From: Pseudonocardia sp. SCN 73-27
GTDB taxonomy: Bacteria > Actinomycetota > Actinomycetes > Mycobacteriales > Pseudonocardiaceae
Length of the DNA stretch: 54,128 bases
Assembly (NCBI GenBank): GCA_001725415.1
Contig: MEGH01000028.1
Location: 1 to 54,128, forward strand
Direction of reading: 5' to 3'
The notes beneath the pieces are model-generated. The model was not told the DNA's origin, did no database searches, and was given only the letters and a program-made list of their open reading frames with translations. Shown in pieces: positions 8,305 to 16,396 of the stretch; positions within the stretch are counted from its first letter, which is position 1; each line of letters starts with the position of its first letter. The translations under genes and the position numbers were made by a program.

Positions 8305-8428
8305 GCGTGATTCGTCCCCCCATGAACCCTTCGGTGATCCTCGCCGACCGAAGGCGCCACAGGCATCGGCCGGACGGGCGGTCACGCCACGCTGCCGATC
8401 CGGCGGACGTGGGCGACGCTGATCGACG

Positions 8429-9631
8429 ATGCCCCTCACCACCGCCCTCGACGAACGCGGGCTCCGCCGCGTCCTGGTCGTGCTCTGCCTGACCCAGATC
8501 GTCGGCTGGGGCGTCCTCTACTACGCGTTCCCGGTGCTGGCACCGTCGATCGCGGGGGACACGGGCTGGTCGGTCGCCACCGTGACCGCGGCGTTCTCGG
8601 GCGGGCTGGTGGTGTCGGCGCTCGTCGGGATCTGGACGGGCCGGCTGCTCGACCGCGTCGGGCCGCGGCCCGTCATGACCGCCGGATCGGTCCTCGCCGT
8701 GCCCGCGGTGGTCGGGGTCGCGTCCGCGCCGACGTTCCCGCTGTTCGTGGCCGCGTGGCTGGTGGCGGGCGTCGCGATGTCGGCGACGCTCTACCCGCCC
8801 GCGTTCGCGGCGCTGACCCGCTGGTGGGGGCCACGACGGGTCACCGCGCTCACCGCCGTCACGATGCTGGGCGGGCTCGCGGGAACGGTCTTCGCGCCGC
8901 TCTCGGCGACGCTGCTCGACGATTTCGGCTGGCGCCACACCTACCTCGTCCTCGCCGTGGTCCTCGCCGTGGTCACGATCCCGGCGCACGCGATCGGGCT
9001 GCGCGGACCGTGGCCACCAGCGGCACGCAGCGAGTCGTCGATCATCGGCGCCCCGGCTGCGATCGCCCGCAGCCGACCGTTCGTGCTGATCGTCGTCGCC
9101 GTCGCGCTCGGCACGTTCACGTCGTTCGCCGTGCTGGTCAACCAGGTGCCGCTGCTCATCGAGCGCGGCCTCTCCACCCACGCCGCCGCCTGGGCGCTCG
9201 GGCTCGCCGGGATCGCGCAGCTCGTCGGACGGCTCGGCTACCGACGCATGACCGGCCGTCTCACCCCGCGCACCAAGGCCGTCGTCGTCCTCGTCGCCGC
9301 CGCCGCGACCACCGCCCTGCTCGGGCTCGTTCCCGGGCCCGCCGCGCTGCTGTTCGGGGCGTCGCTGCTGATGGGCGTCAGCCGGGGGATCGTGACGCTG
9401 CTGCAGGCCACCGCCGTCAGTGACCGCTGGGGTGCCGCCCACTACGGCCGGCTCAACGGGATCGTCTCGGCGCCGGTGACCGTCGCGACCGCCCTCGCCC
9501 CCTGGGCCGGCGCCGCGCTCGCAGGCGTGTTCGGCGGCTATCCGCCGGTGTTCGTGCTGCTCGCGGGCTGTGCGGTGCTGGGTGCGGTCCTGGCGCTGGG
9601 GACGTCGACACCGGATCCGGACCGGGCATAA
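8429..9631 (+). CDS. Major facilitator superfamily transporter
   Basis: 400 aa with twelve predicted hydrophobic helices. The MFS loop 2-3 motif is present as GIWTGRLLDRVGPRPVM and its C-half counterpart as GYRRMTGRLTPRTKAVV. The layout (a YYAFPVLAPSI first helix, a W-rich helix 4) resembles the monocarboxylate/oxalate-formate-like actinobacterial MFS group; the substrate cannot be predicted. Transcribed alone, divergent from the LuxR-MOSC unit across 124 bases. A perfect stem-loop directly follows the stop. Confidence 0.87.
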   Translation: MPLTTALDERGLRRVLVVLCLTQIVGWGVLYYAFPVLAPSIAGDTGWSVATVTAAFSGGLVVSALVGIWTGRLLDRVGPRPVMTAGSVLAVPAVVGVASAPTFPLFVAAWLVAGVAMSATLYPPAFAALTRWWGPRRVTALTAVTMLGGLAGTVFAPLSATLLDDFGWRHTYLVLAVVLAVVTIPAHAIGLRGPWPPAARSESSIIGAPAAIARSRPFVLIVVAVALGTFTSFAVLVNQVPLLIERGLSTHAAAWALGLAGIAQLVGRLGYRRMTGRLTPRTKAVVVLVAAAATTALLGLVPGPAALLFGASLLMGVSRGIVTLLQATAVSDRWGAAHYGRLNGIVSAPVTVATALAPWAGAALAGVFGGYPPVFVLLAGCAVLGAVLALGTSTPDPDRA

Positions 9632-9651
9632 CGCTCGCGTCGTCGCGAGCG
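9632..9651 (+). terminator. Stem-loop terminator of the MFS gene
   Basis: CGCTCGCG-TCGT-CGCGAGCG, a perfect 8-bp stem with a 4-base loop starting at the base after the MFS stop codon, followed by a weakly T-containing stretch. Confidence 0.7.
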
Positions 9652-9732
9652 ATTGATCAGTCACGATCGACACCGAGCCCCGCCACCGGTCCGGCGCGCG
9701 ACGCCGGCCGCCCCGCACACCTGGAGCGACCC

Positions 9733-10263
9733 ATGTCCGTGTCCCGCCGTGCCCGCCTCGCCCTGCCCCTGGTCGCCGCCGCGCTGGCGTTCGCCGTCAC
9801 CGCGTGCGGTGGATCCACCCCCGGCACCGGCTCCGCCAGTGATCTCGAGGCCGCGAAGGCGACCGCGAGCGAGCTCATCGGCAGCGGCGGCGCCCCTGTC
9901 GACGCCTGCGCCCTGCTGAAGCCGGCCGACGTGCAGGCGATCATCGGCACCACCGTCGAGGGCAAGCCCGACACCGCCCCGGGCGACGCCGGCGGCTGCA
10001 CCTGGGAGAACCAGGAGAACTACTACTCGGTGACGGTCAGCGTCGGCGGCTCCGGAACCGCCCCGGGCGGCACCCTGCCCGCCGCCCAGCCCGAGCGCGG
10101 CACCGTCACCCCGATGTCGGGCGGCATGCGCGGGCTTTCCGGGGGGATCGTGCAGTTCGTCGCCGACGAGCGGCTCTGCGAGGTCCAGGTCGCCACCAAC
10201 AGCGGCGCGCAGGACCAGCAGAAGGCCGCAGGCGTCGCGAACAAGGTCAGGGCCGCGCTCTGA
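9733..10263 (+). CDS. Lipoprotein, DUF3558-like
   Basis: 176 aa. A lipoprotein signal peptide (RRARLALPLVAAALAFAVTAC, lipobox VTAC with Cys about residue 25) is followed by a Gly/Ser/Thr linker and a domain with CALLKPADVQAIIG, a mid-domain GGCTWEN and a late RLCEVQV. The paired cysteines and this order are typical of actinobacterial DUF3558-type sensor-like lipoproteins. Expected to be anchored on the outer face of the membrane. Stands alone between two hairpins; function unknown. Confidence 0.72.
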   Translation: MSVSRRARLALPLVAAALAFAVTACGGSTPGTGSASDLEAAKATASELIGSGGAPVDACALLKPADVQAIIGTTVEGKPDTAPGDAGGCTWENQENYYSVTVSVGGSGTAPGGTLPAAQPERGTVTPMSGGMRGLSGGIVQFVADERLCEVQVATNSGAQDQQKAAGVANKVRAAL

Positions 10264-10365
10264 CGCCGGGCACCGCCACCAGCCTCACGGCTGCCGCGAC
10301 CAGGAACAGCAGGCGCGTCAGGTGGGCCATGGCCCCGACCCGCCCCGATTCGCGTCGTCGCCTCT

Positions 10366-10383
10366 CGAAGCGTCGGCGCTTCG
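10366..10383. terminator. Small perfect hairpin upstream of the CocE-type hydrolase
   Basis: CGAAGCG-TCGG-CGCTTCG, a 7-bp stem, 103 bases after the lipoprotein stop and 38 bases before the next start. It could end lipoprotein transcripts or lie in the leader of the hydrolase mRNA. Confidence 0.4.
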
Positions 10384-10421
10384 GCTAGCGTCGGCCGGGG
10401 AGAGCCATGGGGAGGCGACGC

Positions 10422-12098
10422 ATGACGACGACGGCCGTGACCGAGCCGGTGGCCGAGCGACCCGGGCGTGGAGCGCGGATCGCCGACCAACTGATCGACC
10501 GGGTCTGGAAGCTGCCACCCGGCGGCGACTACACCGCCACCTACGGCCTGCGCGCCCCGATGCGCGACGGCGTCGAGCTGCTCGGTGACCTCTACCGCCC
10601 CGCCGGTGGCGCGCCGCTGGGCACGATCCTCATCCGCGGCCCGTACGGGCGCAGCCAGCTGGTCAGCCTGGCGTTCGCCCGCGTCTACGCGGCCCGCGGC
10701 TGGCAGGTGCTGCTGCAGAGCGTGCGCGGGACGTTCGGCTCCGGCGGGGTCTTCGAGCCGATGCGCCGCGAGATCGAAGACGGTCACGACACCGCCGCGT
10801 GGATGCGCGACCAGCCGTGGTTCACCGGCAGCTACGCGACGCTCGGCCCGTCCTACCTGGGGTTCACGCAGTGGGCGCAGCTCATGGACCCGCCGCCCGA
10901 GCTCGCCGCGTCGGTGGTCATCGTCGGGCCGCACGACTTCAACCGGTCCGCCCACGGCATCGGCTCGTTCTCCCTCGCCGACTTCCTCGGCTGGAGCGAC
11001 ATGGTCGCCCACCAGGAGGAGGCGGGCATCCTGCAACGCCTGCTCCGCGAACGCTCGACCCAACGCCGGCAGCGCGCCGCGATGGACGGCATCCCGCTCG
11101 TCGCGTCGGGCGAGGCGCTGCTCGCCGGCCAGGCGCCCTGGTACCGCGACTGGGCGTCGAGGCCCGACGCGAGCGACCCCTTCTGGGAGCCCATGCAGCT
11201 CTCCGCCGCGCTCGACCGCGTCCGGACCCCGGTGCTGCTCATCGGCGGCTGGCAGGACATCTTCATCCGCCAGACCCTCGACCAGTGGGCCCACCTGCAC
11301 GAACGGGGCCTCGACGTCGCGATGACCGTCGGCCCGTGGACCCACACCGACGCGGCCGTGAAGGGTGGCGGGCGGGTCACCAAGGAAGCACTCGACTTCC
11401 TCGGCGCCCGGATGGCCGGCCGGCCCGAAGGCCGCCCGACGCCCGTGCGCGTCTACGTCACCGGTGCCGACGCCGGGTGGCGCGGCTCGGCCGACTGGCC
11501 ACCGCCCACCACGCCGCAGGACCTGTACATCGAGCCCGGCCGCGGTCTCGCGGCGACGCCCTCCACCCGGCCCGCCGCGCCCGTCATCTTCACCTACGAC
11601 CCCACCGACCCCACCCCGGCCCTCGGCGGGCCGCTGCTCGACGGCAACACCGCAGGCGTCGTCGACAACGGGCCGTTGGAGGCACGCGCCGACGTCGTGA
11701 CCTTCACCGGTGAGCGGCTGGCCGAGACGCTGGAGGTTGCCGGGACGATCGTCGTCGAGCTCGCGCACTCCAGCGACAACCCGCACGCCGACCTCTTCGT
11801 CCGCGTCTGCGACGTCGACGAGCGCGGCCGGTCGTTCAACGTCACCGACGGTTTCGTCCGGCTCACCGACGCCGACCGCGACCAGGTCGTGCGCGTCGAG
11901 CTGGCCGGCACCGCCCACCGCTTCGGCCCCGGGCACCGGGTGCGGCTGCAGATCTCCGGCGGTGCCCACCCGAGGCTGGCCCGCAACCTGGGCTCCGGCG
12001 AGCCCGCCGCCACCGGCGCGACCCTGCGCCCATCGACGAGAACCCTCCCCGTCGACGGCCGCTCCCGCGTTGTGCTGCCGGTGGTGGCCCCCAGCTGA
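10422..12098 (+). CDS. CocE/NonD family hydrolase (X-Pro dipeptidyl-peptidase S15 type)
   Basis: 558 aa. An alpha/beta hydrolase core with LRAPMRDGVELLGDLYRP at the N-terminus, GSYATLGPSYLGFTQW (nucleophile Ser in the GxSYxG elbow), GGWQDIF (Asp) and GPWTHTD (His) is followed by a C-terminal jelly-roll domain (CDVDERGRSFNVTDG, HRVRLQISGG), the layout of cocaine esterase and related amide/ester hydrolases. Length is typical. The start at 10422 is preceded by GGGGAGG six bases upstream; an earlier in-frame GTG lacks this. Substrate unknown; no signal peptide, so cytoplasmic. Confidence 0.88.
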   Translation: MTTTAVTEPVAERPGRGARIADQLIDRVWKLPPGGDYTATYGLRAPMRDGVELLGDLYRPAGGAPLGTILIRGPYGRSQLVSLAFARVYAARGWQVLLQSVRGTFGSGGVFEPMRREIEDGHDTAAWMRDQPWFTGSYATLGPSYLGFTQWAQLMDPPPELAASVVIVGPHDFNRSAHGIGSFSLADFLGWSDMVAHQEEAGILQRLLRERSTQRRQRAAMDGIPLVASGEALLAGQAPWYRDWASRPDASDPFWEPMQLSAALDRVRTPVLLIGGWQDIFIRQTLDQWAHLHERGLDVAMTVGPWTHTDAAVKGGGRVTKEALDFLGARMAGRPEGRPTPVRVYVTGADAGWRGSADWPPPTTPQDLYIEPGRGLAATPSTRPAAPVIFTYDPTDPTPALGGPLLDGNTAGVVDNGPLEARADVVTFTGERLAETLEVAGTIVVELAHSSDNPHADLFVRVCDVDERGRSFNVTDGFVRLTDADRDQVVRVELAGTAHRFGPGHRVRLQISGGAHPRLARNLGSGEPAATGATLRPSTRTLPVDGRSRVVLPVVAPS

Positions 12099-12408
12099 AG
12101 ACGAAGCACATAGCTGGGGCGAATGCGGGCGCGCGCGTGCTGGTAGCGACGACGTCGTCCTTGTCGTTCTCGATCGTGCAGGTGACTGCTGTACCGCCCT
12201 TTGTCGATGATGACGAACGCTCAAGCTCGGTCGCGCGTCATCGCCCCACTTCGCTGCATCGACGACGAGCCGCAAGGAGATCGTGCGGGTGCGGGCAGAT
12301 CGGTACAGCGAGCCGGTGACGGCCGTCGAGAACTCCAGGAGCCGGTCGGTGCTGCCCACCGGGTCGCCGACGAACGTCACCCGCCACCTCGGGTCGGTCC
12401 GGCCGGCC
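12099..12408. other. 310-base gap with a relic of a DyP peroxidase gene
   Basis: No intact gene. The first 200 bases show no repeat or promoter I could recognise. The right third (12312-12380) is a near-identical copy of part of the DyP gene at 14.4 kb, annotated separately. Confidence 0.6.
12312..12380 (-). pseudogene. Fragment of a DyP-type peroxidase gene (3' portion)
   Basis: Bases 12312-12375 match 14401-14464 in the intact DyP gene with three differences in 64. On the minus strand it reads TFVGDPVGSTDRLLEFSTAV, the equivalent of FVGEPVGSTDRLLEFSTAV in the intact enzyme, and then diverges into unrelated residues (SLYRSARTRT). It begins just beyond the stop of the neighbouring lipoprotein gene. 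It is the footprint of a partial duplication or of a second, mostly lost, DyP gene. Confidence 0.85.
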
Positions 12409-13692
12409 TCAGCTCCCGTTGGGTGGGATCGGGGGCGCGTCGTTCGGCACGATCACCGCGGCGACCTTGCGCCAGATGTAGTCCGCGGAGTTCTTGGGCT
12501 GGGCATCGGGGGTGGCGAAGGCCTCGGGCTCGAAGGTCGTGGCCACGGCGATGGCCACCTTCTGCCCGGGCAGGTAGGCGTAGGCGCCCGCGTACCCACC
12601 GAAGAGCGGGTTCTGGAGCAGCCAGTCGCCCGAGGAGATGATGCCGAGCCCGTACGCGTAGTCGGTCGAGTTCGGGAAGCACGTCACGCAGCCGTCGACC
12701 TTGGTGGTCCTGCCGATCAGGTCCTTCGTGGTCATCGCCCGGTAGGACTCGGGTGAGAGCAGGGTGCCGGTGCCGATCGCGACGGCCGTGGCCTCGGCGT
12801 CGCGGATGTCGGTCGTCTGGATCGCGCCCCGGGTGAGCGTCCAGGACGGGTTCCAGTACGTGGACTCCTCGGAGAACGGGGTGCCGTCCGGGACGTGCAG
12901 CGCCAGCCGGCGCTCCGAGGTGAAGGCGTGCAGGACGGGCTCCGGAACGGCCGGGGTGCCGGGGTCGGTGGTGTTCGACAGGCCGAGGGGACGCAGCACC
13001 TTGTCCTCCAGGAGCCGGTCGACCGGGGTGCCGGTGATCTTCTCGAGAGCGAGGCCGAGGATCACGTAGTTCGTGTGGGAGTAGTTCCAGTTGGTACCCG
13101 GCTCGTAGAGCAGCGGGTGCTTGGCGGAGATCGCGATCAGGTCCTCGGGCGTCCACGTCCGGAACGGGTCGGTGTACTGCTGTGCGGCCAGCTCGTCGGT
13201 GTTCACGTAGTCGACATAGCCCGACGTCATCTGGGCCAGCTGGCCGAGGGTGACCCGGTCGCTCCAGGGCACGTCGGGCAGCCACCTCGATACGCGGTCG
13301 TCGAGGGACACGACCTTCTCGTCGACGAGCTGCAGCAGCAGCGTGGCGACGTAGGGGATGGCCATGGCGCCGTTGCGGAAGTGCATGTCCGTCGTGGCGG
13401 GGACCCCGGTCATCGACTCGCCCCACGCCTTGGTGACGACCTCCTGCCCGTCGACGGTGACGCGCAGGATCACCGCGCGGACGTGCTCGCTCGCCATGAC
13501 CTGTTCCACCACGGCCTCGGCAGCGGCGACCGTCGCGGCGTCGACGGTCTTCGCGGGCGCTGCGGCCCCGTCTCCCGGCCCGGCACATGCTGCGCAGAGG
13601 GTGAGGGCGACGAGGCCGAGTGCAGCGCGCATCCGCGCCGGTCGCCGTCGTGGCCTGGGTGCCTCGCTGGTGTCGAGAGGTGCGTTCGGCAT
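12409..13692 (-). CDS. Serine-hydrolase (class C beta-lactamase/PBP fold) lipoprotein with lost SxxK
   Basis: 427 aa. A lipoprotein signal (LVALTLCAACAG) precedes a beta-lactamase/EstB-like domain. The fold markers are clear: RVTLGQLAQMTSGYVDY, PGTNWNYSHTNYVILG (the YxN region), DRLLEDKVLRPLGLSNT. But the position of the catalytic Ser-x-x-Lys motif (normally FRIGSVTK) reads FRNGAMAI, so both nucleophile Ser and general-base Lys are absent, and the C-terminal HxG motif is GGYAGAY. Canonical hydrolysis is therefore unlikely; binding or sensing of peptidoglycan or drug-like ligands is possible. Faces a MarR gene across a perfect operator palindrome. Confidence 0.82.
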   Translation of the reverse strand: MPNAPLDTSEAPRPRRRPARMRAALGLVALTLCAACAGPGDGAAAPAKTVDAATVAAAEAVVEQVMASEHVRAVILRVTVDGQEVVTKAWGESMTGVPATTDMHFRNGAMAIPYVATLLLQLVDEKVVSLDDRVSRWLPDVPWSDRVTLGQLAQMTSGYVDYVNTDELAAQQYTDPFRTWTPEDLIAISAKHPLLYEPGTNWNYSHTNYVILGLALEKITGTPVDRLLEDKVLRPLGLSNTTDPGTPAVPEPVLHAFTSERRLALHVPDGTPFSEESTYWNPSWTLTRGAIQTTDIRDAEATAVAIGTGTLLSPESYRAMTTKDLIGRTTKVDGCVTCFPNSTDYAYGLGIISSGDWLLQNPLFGGYAGAYAYLPGQKVAIAVATTFEPEAFATPDAQPKNSADYIWRKVAAVIVPNDAPPIPPNGS

Positions 13693-13717
13693 GACTGCAA
13701 CTTTGCACTCCATCTCC

Positions 13718-13741
13718 AGTTTGACAAGTACTTGTCAAACT
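13718..13741. promoter_or_regulatory. Perfect 24-bp palindrome, likely MarR operator
   Basis: AGTTTGACAAGT-ACTTGTCAAACT, two perfect 12-base halves, located between the divergent lipoprotein (start 13692) and MarR (start 13785) genes. Size and symmetry fit a MarR dimer, and the AT-rich core is unusual for this genome. Expected to control both genes (inference). Confidence 0.75.
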
Positions 13742-13784
13742 GACTGATTCGGTCAAATCAGCTGGGACGCTACGATCGACGGTC

Positions 13785-14234
13785 ATGGTCAGGGAGATGG
13801 AGGAGCTCTACTACGAGCTGTTCGAGGCCGCCGGCCAGGGACGACGGGTGGGCGAGGAGATCGCTGCCGGTCAGGGCCAGACACAGTCACGATGGCAGAC
13901 GATGTGGACGATCGAGGCGAGCACGGCGCTCACCGTTCCCCAGATCGCCCGGCGCCTCGGCATGTCCCGGCAGAACGAGCAGCGGATCGTCACCGAGCTC
14001 GTCGACGAGGGGCTCGCGGAGCTCGTCGCCAACCCCGATCACAAGACCTCGCCGCTCGTCAGGCTGACCGCGAAGGGTGCCCGCGTGCTCGACGCCATCA
14101 ACGCCGCGGCCGACGACAGCCATCAGGCGATCATCGCGTCGTTCCCGCCCGCCCGGGTCGAGCAGCTCCGTCAGCTGCTCCGCGACCTCACCGCCGCGAC
14201 CAGCCAGGCCCACGGCACGACCGCACCCGGCTGA
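13785..14234 (+). CDS. MarR family transcriptional regulator
   Basis: 149 aa. Winged-helix core with LTVPQIARRLGMSRQNEQRIVTEL (recognition helix) and wing VANPDHKTSPLVRLTAKG, flanked by dimerisation helices. Length is typical. MarR proteins usually repress a neighbouring divergent gene and release it on binding small, often phenolic, ligands. Here the neighbour is the serine-hydrolase-fold lipoprotein, with a perfect palindrome between them. Convergent with the DyP gene on the other side. Confidence 0.9.
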   Translation: MVREMEELYYELFEAAGQGRRVGEEIAAGQGQTQSRWQTMWTIEASTALTVPQIARRLGMSRQNEQRIVTELVDEGLAELVANPDHKTSPLVRLTAKGARVLDAINAAADDSHQAIIASFPPARVEQLRQLLRDLTAATSQAHGTTAPG

Positions 14235-14271
14235 CCGCGACTGACACGGAACGGCGCCGTCCCGCAACGGG

Positions 14272-15282
14272 TCAGCGCGCGGTGCGCAGGTCGCCGATCC
14301 CGAGGTCGCTCCTCGCGGGTGTCGCCTCCTCGGCCGCGGCGTCGGTGCGGGCGGGGGGCGGGTCGTCGAGCATCGCCGCGGGCGGCACGAAGAACAGGCC
14401 GCCGGTGACGGCGGTCGAGAACTCCAGGAGCCGGTCGGTGCTGCCCACGGGCTCGCCGACGAACATCCGGCGCAGCATGCGTTCCGGGACGTCGGGGTCG
14501 GCGGCGTAGCCGATGAAGTAGGTGCCGTACTCGCCGCGGGCGATGGAGCCGAAGGGCATGTTGTCGCGCAGGATCTCCCGCTCGGTGCCGTCCTGCTCGA
14601 CGATCGTGGTCAGGGCGACGTGCGAGTCCGGCGGCTGCGTCGCCTCGTCGAGCTCGACGTTGTCGAGCTGCCGGCGCCCGACGGCGCGCTCCTGGGCTTC
14701 GACGGACTGCGCCTGCCAGCCGGTGAGGTCGTGCAGGTACTTCTGCGTCATGACGTAGGAGCCGCCGGCGAAGTCGGGGTCCTCGTCGCCGATCAGCACG
14801 GCCGCGGCGGCGTCGTCGCCCACGGGGTTCTCGGTGCCGTCGACGAACCCCAGCAGGTCGCGGCGGTCGAAGTAGCGGAAGCCGTGCACCTCGTCGACGA
14901 CCTCGACGGCGCCGCCGATCCGGTCGTGGATCAGCCGGGCGAGGTCGAAGCAGGGGTAGAGGCGCTGCGCGCGGACGTGCAGGAACAGGTCGCCGGGTGT
15001 CGACGGCGCGTGGTGCCGCGCGCCCGTGACCTCGACGAACGGGTGCAACGCGGTGGGGCGGGGGCCGTCGAAGGTGCGGTCCCACAGGTCGGATCCGATG
15101 CCGAGGACGCAGGTCAGGCCTTCGTCGGGGAGCCGGAAGCCGACGGAGCGGACGAGGCCGCCCAGCTCGGGCAGCAGGTCGCGGACGGTCTGCTCGCCCC
15201 CTTCGGCCACGGTCAGGGTGAGGAACACCGCGCTCTCGGTGAGCGGCGTGAGCACCGCCTGCGGCTGGGGGTCCACCGGCAC
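14272..15282 (-). CDS. Dye-decolorizing peroxidase (DyP) with encapsulin-cargo-like C-terminal peptide
   Basis: 336 aa from a GTG with GGAGG six bases upstream. Heme peroxidase of the DyP family: the distal catalytic motif GFVDGTENP, HVALTTIV, ILRDNMPFG (distal Arg) and GTYFIGYAADP are intact. After the domain an Ala/Pro-rich linker of about 25 residues leads to SDLGIGDLRTAR, which matches the (S)LGIGSL-type cargo-loading peptide by which DyPs are packed inside encapsulin shells. No encapsulin gene is in the window; it would have to be elsewhere. Part of this gene is duplicated at 12312-12380. Confidence 0.9.
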   Translation of the reverse strand: MPVDPQPQAVLTPLTESAVFLTLTVAEGGEQTVRDLLPELGGLVRSVGFRLPDEGLTCVLGIGSDLWDRTFDGPRPTALHPFVEVTGARHHAPSTPGDLFLHVRAQRLYPCFDLARLIHDRIGGAVEVVDEVHGFRYFDRRDLLGFVDGTENPVGDDAAAAVLIGDEDPDFAGGSYVMTQKYLHDLTGWQAQSVEAQERAVGRRQLDNVELDEATQPPDSHVALTTIVEQDGTEREILRDNMPFGSIARGEYGTYFIGYAADPDVPERMLRRMFVGEPVGSTDRLLEFSTAVTGGLFFVPPAAMLDDPPPARTDAAAEEATPARSDLGIGDLRTAR

Positions 15283-15355
15283 CGTGCGCCTCCGATCGTC
15301 GGACGGCCGGGCCCGCCCCGGCGACCGCGGCTGATCATGCCGCTGCACGGTGACG

Positions 15356-15419
15356 CCGTCGAGACCGACACCAGCGCTGCCCGCCGGTCGGGAGACAGCA
15401 CTCCTGTCGGTCTCGGCGG
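15356..15419 (-). terminator. Hairpin at the 3' end of ku
   Basis: Fifteen-base arms (15356-15370 and 15405-15419, one mismatch) enclosing 34 bases, two bases beyond the ku stop codon. Probably terminates ku transcription and separates it from the DyP promoter. Confidence 0.55.
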
Positions 15420-15421
15420 GG

Positions 15422-16396
15422 TCAGGATGCCTTGCGCACCGCGGCGGCGAGCTCGTCGCGGCTCATCGAGGAGCGACCGCGGATGTCGAGCTCCTTGGCC
15501 AGCGCGGTGAGCTCGGACCTGGTGGCGCCGTCGAGGTCCGGTGCCTTGTCCGCCTTCTTCTGAGAGGTCTTCTTCTTCGCCGGGGCCTTCTTCGCGGAAG
15601 ACTTGCCGGCGCTCGGCTTGCGCCCCCGTGCCTGTTCGACGCTGCGTTCCAGCGCCGCGAGCAGGTCGGACATCTCCGTCGCGTCCGGCGGCTCGGCCTC
15701 GACGACGGTCTCGTTGCCGGCCTTCTTGTCGTCGATCAGCTTCTCGACGCGGTCGCGGTAGGTGTCGCGGTACTGCGTGGGGTCCCAGTCGGTGCTCATG
15801 GAGTCGATCAGGCTCGTCGCCATCTGCAGCTCCTTGCCCTTGATCTGGATGCGGCCGGGGACGTCGAGGTCGCCCGGGTCGCGGACCTCGTCGGCGAAGA
15901 ACATCGTCTGTAGCAGGAGGAGGTCGCCGTCGGGGCGCACCGCGGCCAAATATTCCTTGCCCCGCATCACGAACGTGCCGATCCCCGCACGCCCGGTCTC
16001 CTCCATGGCACGGCGCAGCAGCGCGTACGGGCGGGCGTACTGCTCCTCGGTGGGGGCGAGCCGGTAGGTGCGGTGGTACCAGATCGGGTCGATGTCGGAG
16101 AGCTCGACGAAGTCACTGATCTCGAGGTTGCGCGACCGGCCGGGCGCGATGTCGGCCAGCTCGTCCTGCTCGATGACGACGTGTTCGCCGTCGCCGATGT
16201 CGGCGCCCTTGACGATGTCGTCGTACTCGACCTCGTCGCCGGTGCGTTCGTTGACGCGCTTGTTGCGGACGCGGTCGGAGGTGCCGCGTTCGAACTGGTG
16301 GAACGAGACGGTGTGGTCGCCCGTCGCCGTGTGCAGGCCGACGGGGATCGACACCAGCCCGAACGTGATCGAGCCCGTCCAGATCGCGCGCGCCAT
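15422..16396 (-). CDS. ku: Bacterial non-homologous end-joining protein Ku
   Basis: 324 aa. Starts MARAIWTGSITFGLVSIPVG, the invariant start of bacterial Ku, and runs through the beta-barrel core (RGKEYLAAVRPDGDLLLLQTM) as a homodimeric ring that binds DNA ends and recruits LigD. The C-terminus has a Lys-rich tail (KKAPAKKKTSQKKADK) followed by a small helical domain (LDGATRSELTALAKELDIRG) like a Rho-N/SAP DNA-binding module; such extended tails occur in some actinobacterial Ku proteins. No ligD gene is adjacent. Confidence 0.96.
   Translation of the reverse strand: MARAIWTGSITFGLVSIPVGLHTATGDHTVSFHQFERGTSDRVRNKRVNERTGDEVEYDDIVKGADIGDGEHVVIEQDELADIAPGRSRNLEISDFVELSDIDPIWYHRTYRLAPTEEQYARPYALLRRAMEETGRAGIGTFVMRGKEYLAAVRPDGDLLLLQTMFFADEVRDPGDLDVPGRIQIKGKELQMATSLIDSMSTDWDPTQYRDTYRDRVEKLIDDKKAGNETVVEAEPPDATEMSDLLAALERSVEQARGRKPSAGKSSAKKAPAKKKTSQKKADKAPDLDGATRSELTALAKELDIRGRSSMSRDELAAAVRKAS

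Noticed and set aside
7163-9718. Very long minus-strand open frame of about 850 codons over the LuxR and MFS genes
   Set aside because: Only its last 240 codons (MOSC) show family similarity; the rest is Arg/Asp/Gly-rich shadow of the MFS gene on the other strand.
10023-12380. Long minus-strand open frame opposite the CocE hydrolase and the lipoprotein
   Set aside because: Antisense shadow with low-complexity composition; only its first ~20 codons are meaningful, and those are the DyP relic.
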